This document shows, in pieces, positions 14,305-15,477 of a stretch of 15,477 nt of DNA. Location of the stretch: assembly GCA_947372225.1 (NCBI GenBank), contig CANBSV010000064.1:1-15477 (forward strand), written 5' to 3'. The translations under genes and the position numbers were made by a program. The DNA is from Burkholderiales bacterium. GTDB lineage: Bacteria > Pseudomonadota > Gammaproteobacteria > Burkholderiales > Burkholderiaceae_C. The stretch's first letter is position 1, and every line of letters begins with the position of its first letter. The notes below the pieces were generated by a model. The model made no database searches and was not told where the DNA came from. It saw only the letters and a program-made list of their open reading frames with translations.

Positions 14305-14967
14305 ATGACGACGCATAACCGGCTCACGTTGGCGGAAGAACTGGTGCTGATCGCGCTCGATGACGAGAGTGGCTCGCTCATCAGTCTGCCGCGGTACTCA
14401 CTTGAATTCGCTTTGGCTGCGGCTTTGGTCATGGAGTTGACCCTGATCGGACGGATCGACACCGATCCCGAAAAATTGTTCGTGTTGCGTTCCGAACTGA
14501 CCGGTAGCGCTTTGCTGGATGACGCCCTGACTCAAATCATCGCCGAACCCCGACTGCAGCCGACTGGTGCGTGGTTGCGTCGGCTTTCCCAGCCTGGGCC
14601 CGAGCTGTGTGACCGGGTGATTGGCGGGCTGGTCAGTCGCGGTGTGCTGCGTTGCGCCGAGCGGAGGTTGCTTTGGGTGTTCAAAGAGCGCGTCTACCCG
14701 CCCATCAGCGGACTTGAAGAGCGCGAGGTCAAAAGCCGCGTCATGACGCTGCTGAACAACGACGAAATCCCTGATACCCGAGACGCTTTGTTGATCGGCC
14801 TGTTGAGGGCCACCGGGATCATGGAACGGTTGCTTAGCACCAGCGAGTTTCAGCGTTTGAGCCCGCGCATCAACCAGATTGCCAACCTGGAAGAAATCAG
14901 CCGTGAACTGAGCAGCACCCTCTCGGAATTGCAAGCGGTGCTGACCTCGGCGTTGATGTTCGGCTGA
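14305..14967 (+). CDS. GPP34 (GOLPH3/Vps74-like) family protein
   Basis: This 220-residue protein resembles the GPP34 family, whose eukaryotic members GOLPH3 and Vps74 bind phosphatidylinositol-4-phosphate and retain Golgi enzymes. Bacterial members exist but have no settled function. Residues 7-18 (LTLAEELVLIAL), 37-50 (ALVMELTLIGRI region), the central DRVIGGLVSRGVLRCAERRL, WVFKERVYP and the helical C-terminus with DALLIGLLRATGIMERLLS match the family plan. There is no signal peptide or membrane segment, so it is cytoplasmic or peripherally membrane-bound. Arg residues in the second half could bind acidic lipids, but this is inference. The start ATG lies 8 bp after the STAS stop, without a strong ribosome binding site, which suggests translational coupling. 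Confidence 0.8.
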   Translation: MTTHNRLTLAEELVLIALDDESGSLISLPRYSLEFALAAALVMELTLIGRIDTDPEKLFVLRSELTGSALLDDALTQIIAEPRLQPTGAWLRRLSQPGPELCDRVIGGLVSRGVLRCAERRLLWVFKERVYPPISGLEEREVKSRVMTLLNNDEIPDTRDALLIGLLRATGIMERLLSTSEFQRLSPRINQIANLEEISRELSSTLSELQAVLTSALMFG

Positions 14968-15033
14968 CTTATCGGGGGAGCGGTTCACGCCCGACTGTGT
15001 CGGGGACTTCAATCAGCAGCATTTGGTGTCTTG

Positions 15034-15477
15034 ATGATCAATATTTCCGAGTTGGCAAGTTTTGTCACGAAGCTTCACGAAAAGCACCGCTCGAATGATG
15101 AGGGTGAGGTGGCGACCTACATCCCGGAGTTGGGCAACGCCAACCCCGACCACTTCGCTATCAGTTTGGTCACCGCCGACGGCCAGGAGTTCTCGGTGGG
15201 TGATGTGGATCAGGAGTTCACGATCCAGTCGATATGCAAGCCGCTGGCTTTCCTGATGGCGCTCGAGCAGCACGGTCGCGTCGAAACACTGTCGCATGTC
15301 GGTGTCGAGCCCAGCGGCGATGCTTTCAACTCCGTGGAGTTGTGTCCCAAATCCAAGCGCCCGTTCAATCCCATGGTTAACGCAGGTGCGATTGCCACGG
15401 CTTCGTTGATCAAAGGGGATTCTGCGGAGGCCGGGGTGGCTGCGTTCGTGGAGCGCCTCAGTCGTGCCGCCGGCAGG
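15034..15477 (+). CDS. glsA: Glutaminase A, N-terminal part (runs off the window)
   Basis: This enzyme hydrolyses L-glutamine to glutamate and ammonia and belongs to the serine-dependent beta-lactamase-like glutaminase family. The 148 residues seen start MINISELASFVTKLHEKH. They contain EVATYIPELGNANP (25-38), the catalytic SICK tetrad with Ser66 and Lys69, and FNPMVNAGAIA with substrate-binding Asn117. These positions match the E. coli enzyme. About half of a 310-residue glutaminase is missing, so it cannot be told whether a C-terminal extra domain (some family members carry STAS or cyclic-nucleotide-binding domains) is present. The gene starts 66 bp after the GPP34 gene, in the same direction, with no terminator between. 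TTG 15031 is an alternative start. Confidence 0.93.
   Translation, partial: MINISELASFVTKLHEKHRSNDEGEVATYIPELGNANPDHFAISLVTADGQEFSVGDVDQEFTIQSICKPLAFLMALEQHGRVETLSHVGVEPSGDAFNSVELCPKSKRPFNPMVNAGAIATASLIKGDSAEAGVAAFVERLSRAAGR

Noticed and set aside
14398..15012. Minus-strand open frame opposite the GPP34 gene (204 codons)
   Set aside because: Gln/Pro/Asp-rich sequence without family features, opposite a coherent GPP34-like protein.

Overview
This 15.5 kb window reads as ordinary chromosomal DNA of a Gram-negative betaproteobacterium, most likely Burkholderiales. That placement is inferred from the tRNA-Leu(UAG)-tig-clpP-clpX-lon-tRNA-Gly-tRNA-Cys order, the divided hpnCDE squalene pathway, the high GC content and the general character of the proteins. 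No phage, transposon, IS or CRISPR signal was seen. Both ends cut genes: leuA on the left and a glutaminase on the right.

Left part (1-4220): the C-terminal two thirds of 2-isopropylmalate synthase (leuA), then a secreted PBP7-type D,D-peptidase (pbpG-like) behind its own predicted promoter. An IclR-family repressor lies on the minus strand, and divergent from it is a secreted protein of the TIGR03790 type, a family of unknown function known from exosortase/PEP-CTERM-bearing bacteria.

Middle left (4251-7270, minus strand): a tight three-gene operon hpnC-hpnD-hpnE, with a 4-nt ATGA overlap between C and D and a directly abutting D/E junction. Together these enzymes turn two farnesyl diphosphates into squalene, the precursor of hopanoids. 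No squalene-hopene cyclase is present in the window. A candidate promoter and a perfect inverted repeat lie in the 185-bp region shared with the rightward tRNA-Leu.

Middle right (7456-13746, plus strand): tRNA-Leu(UAG), trigger factor, ClpP, ClpX and Lon, which form the classical protein-quality-control cluster, followed by tRNA-Gly(GCC) and tRNA-Cys(GCA). A terminator-like hairpin separates clpP from clpX, one lies between the two tRNAs, and one follows tRNA-Cys. A 7-bp inverted repeat sits just before the lon ribosome binding site.

Right end (14015-15477, plus strand): a single-domain STAS protein (anti-sigma-factor-antagonist type), a bacterial GPP34 (GOLPH3/Vps74-like) protein and the start of a class A glutaminase, closely spaced and co-oriented. 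This trio is the least explained part of the window and the best candidate for an undescribed functional module. The rest is well-known housekeeping DNA.
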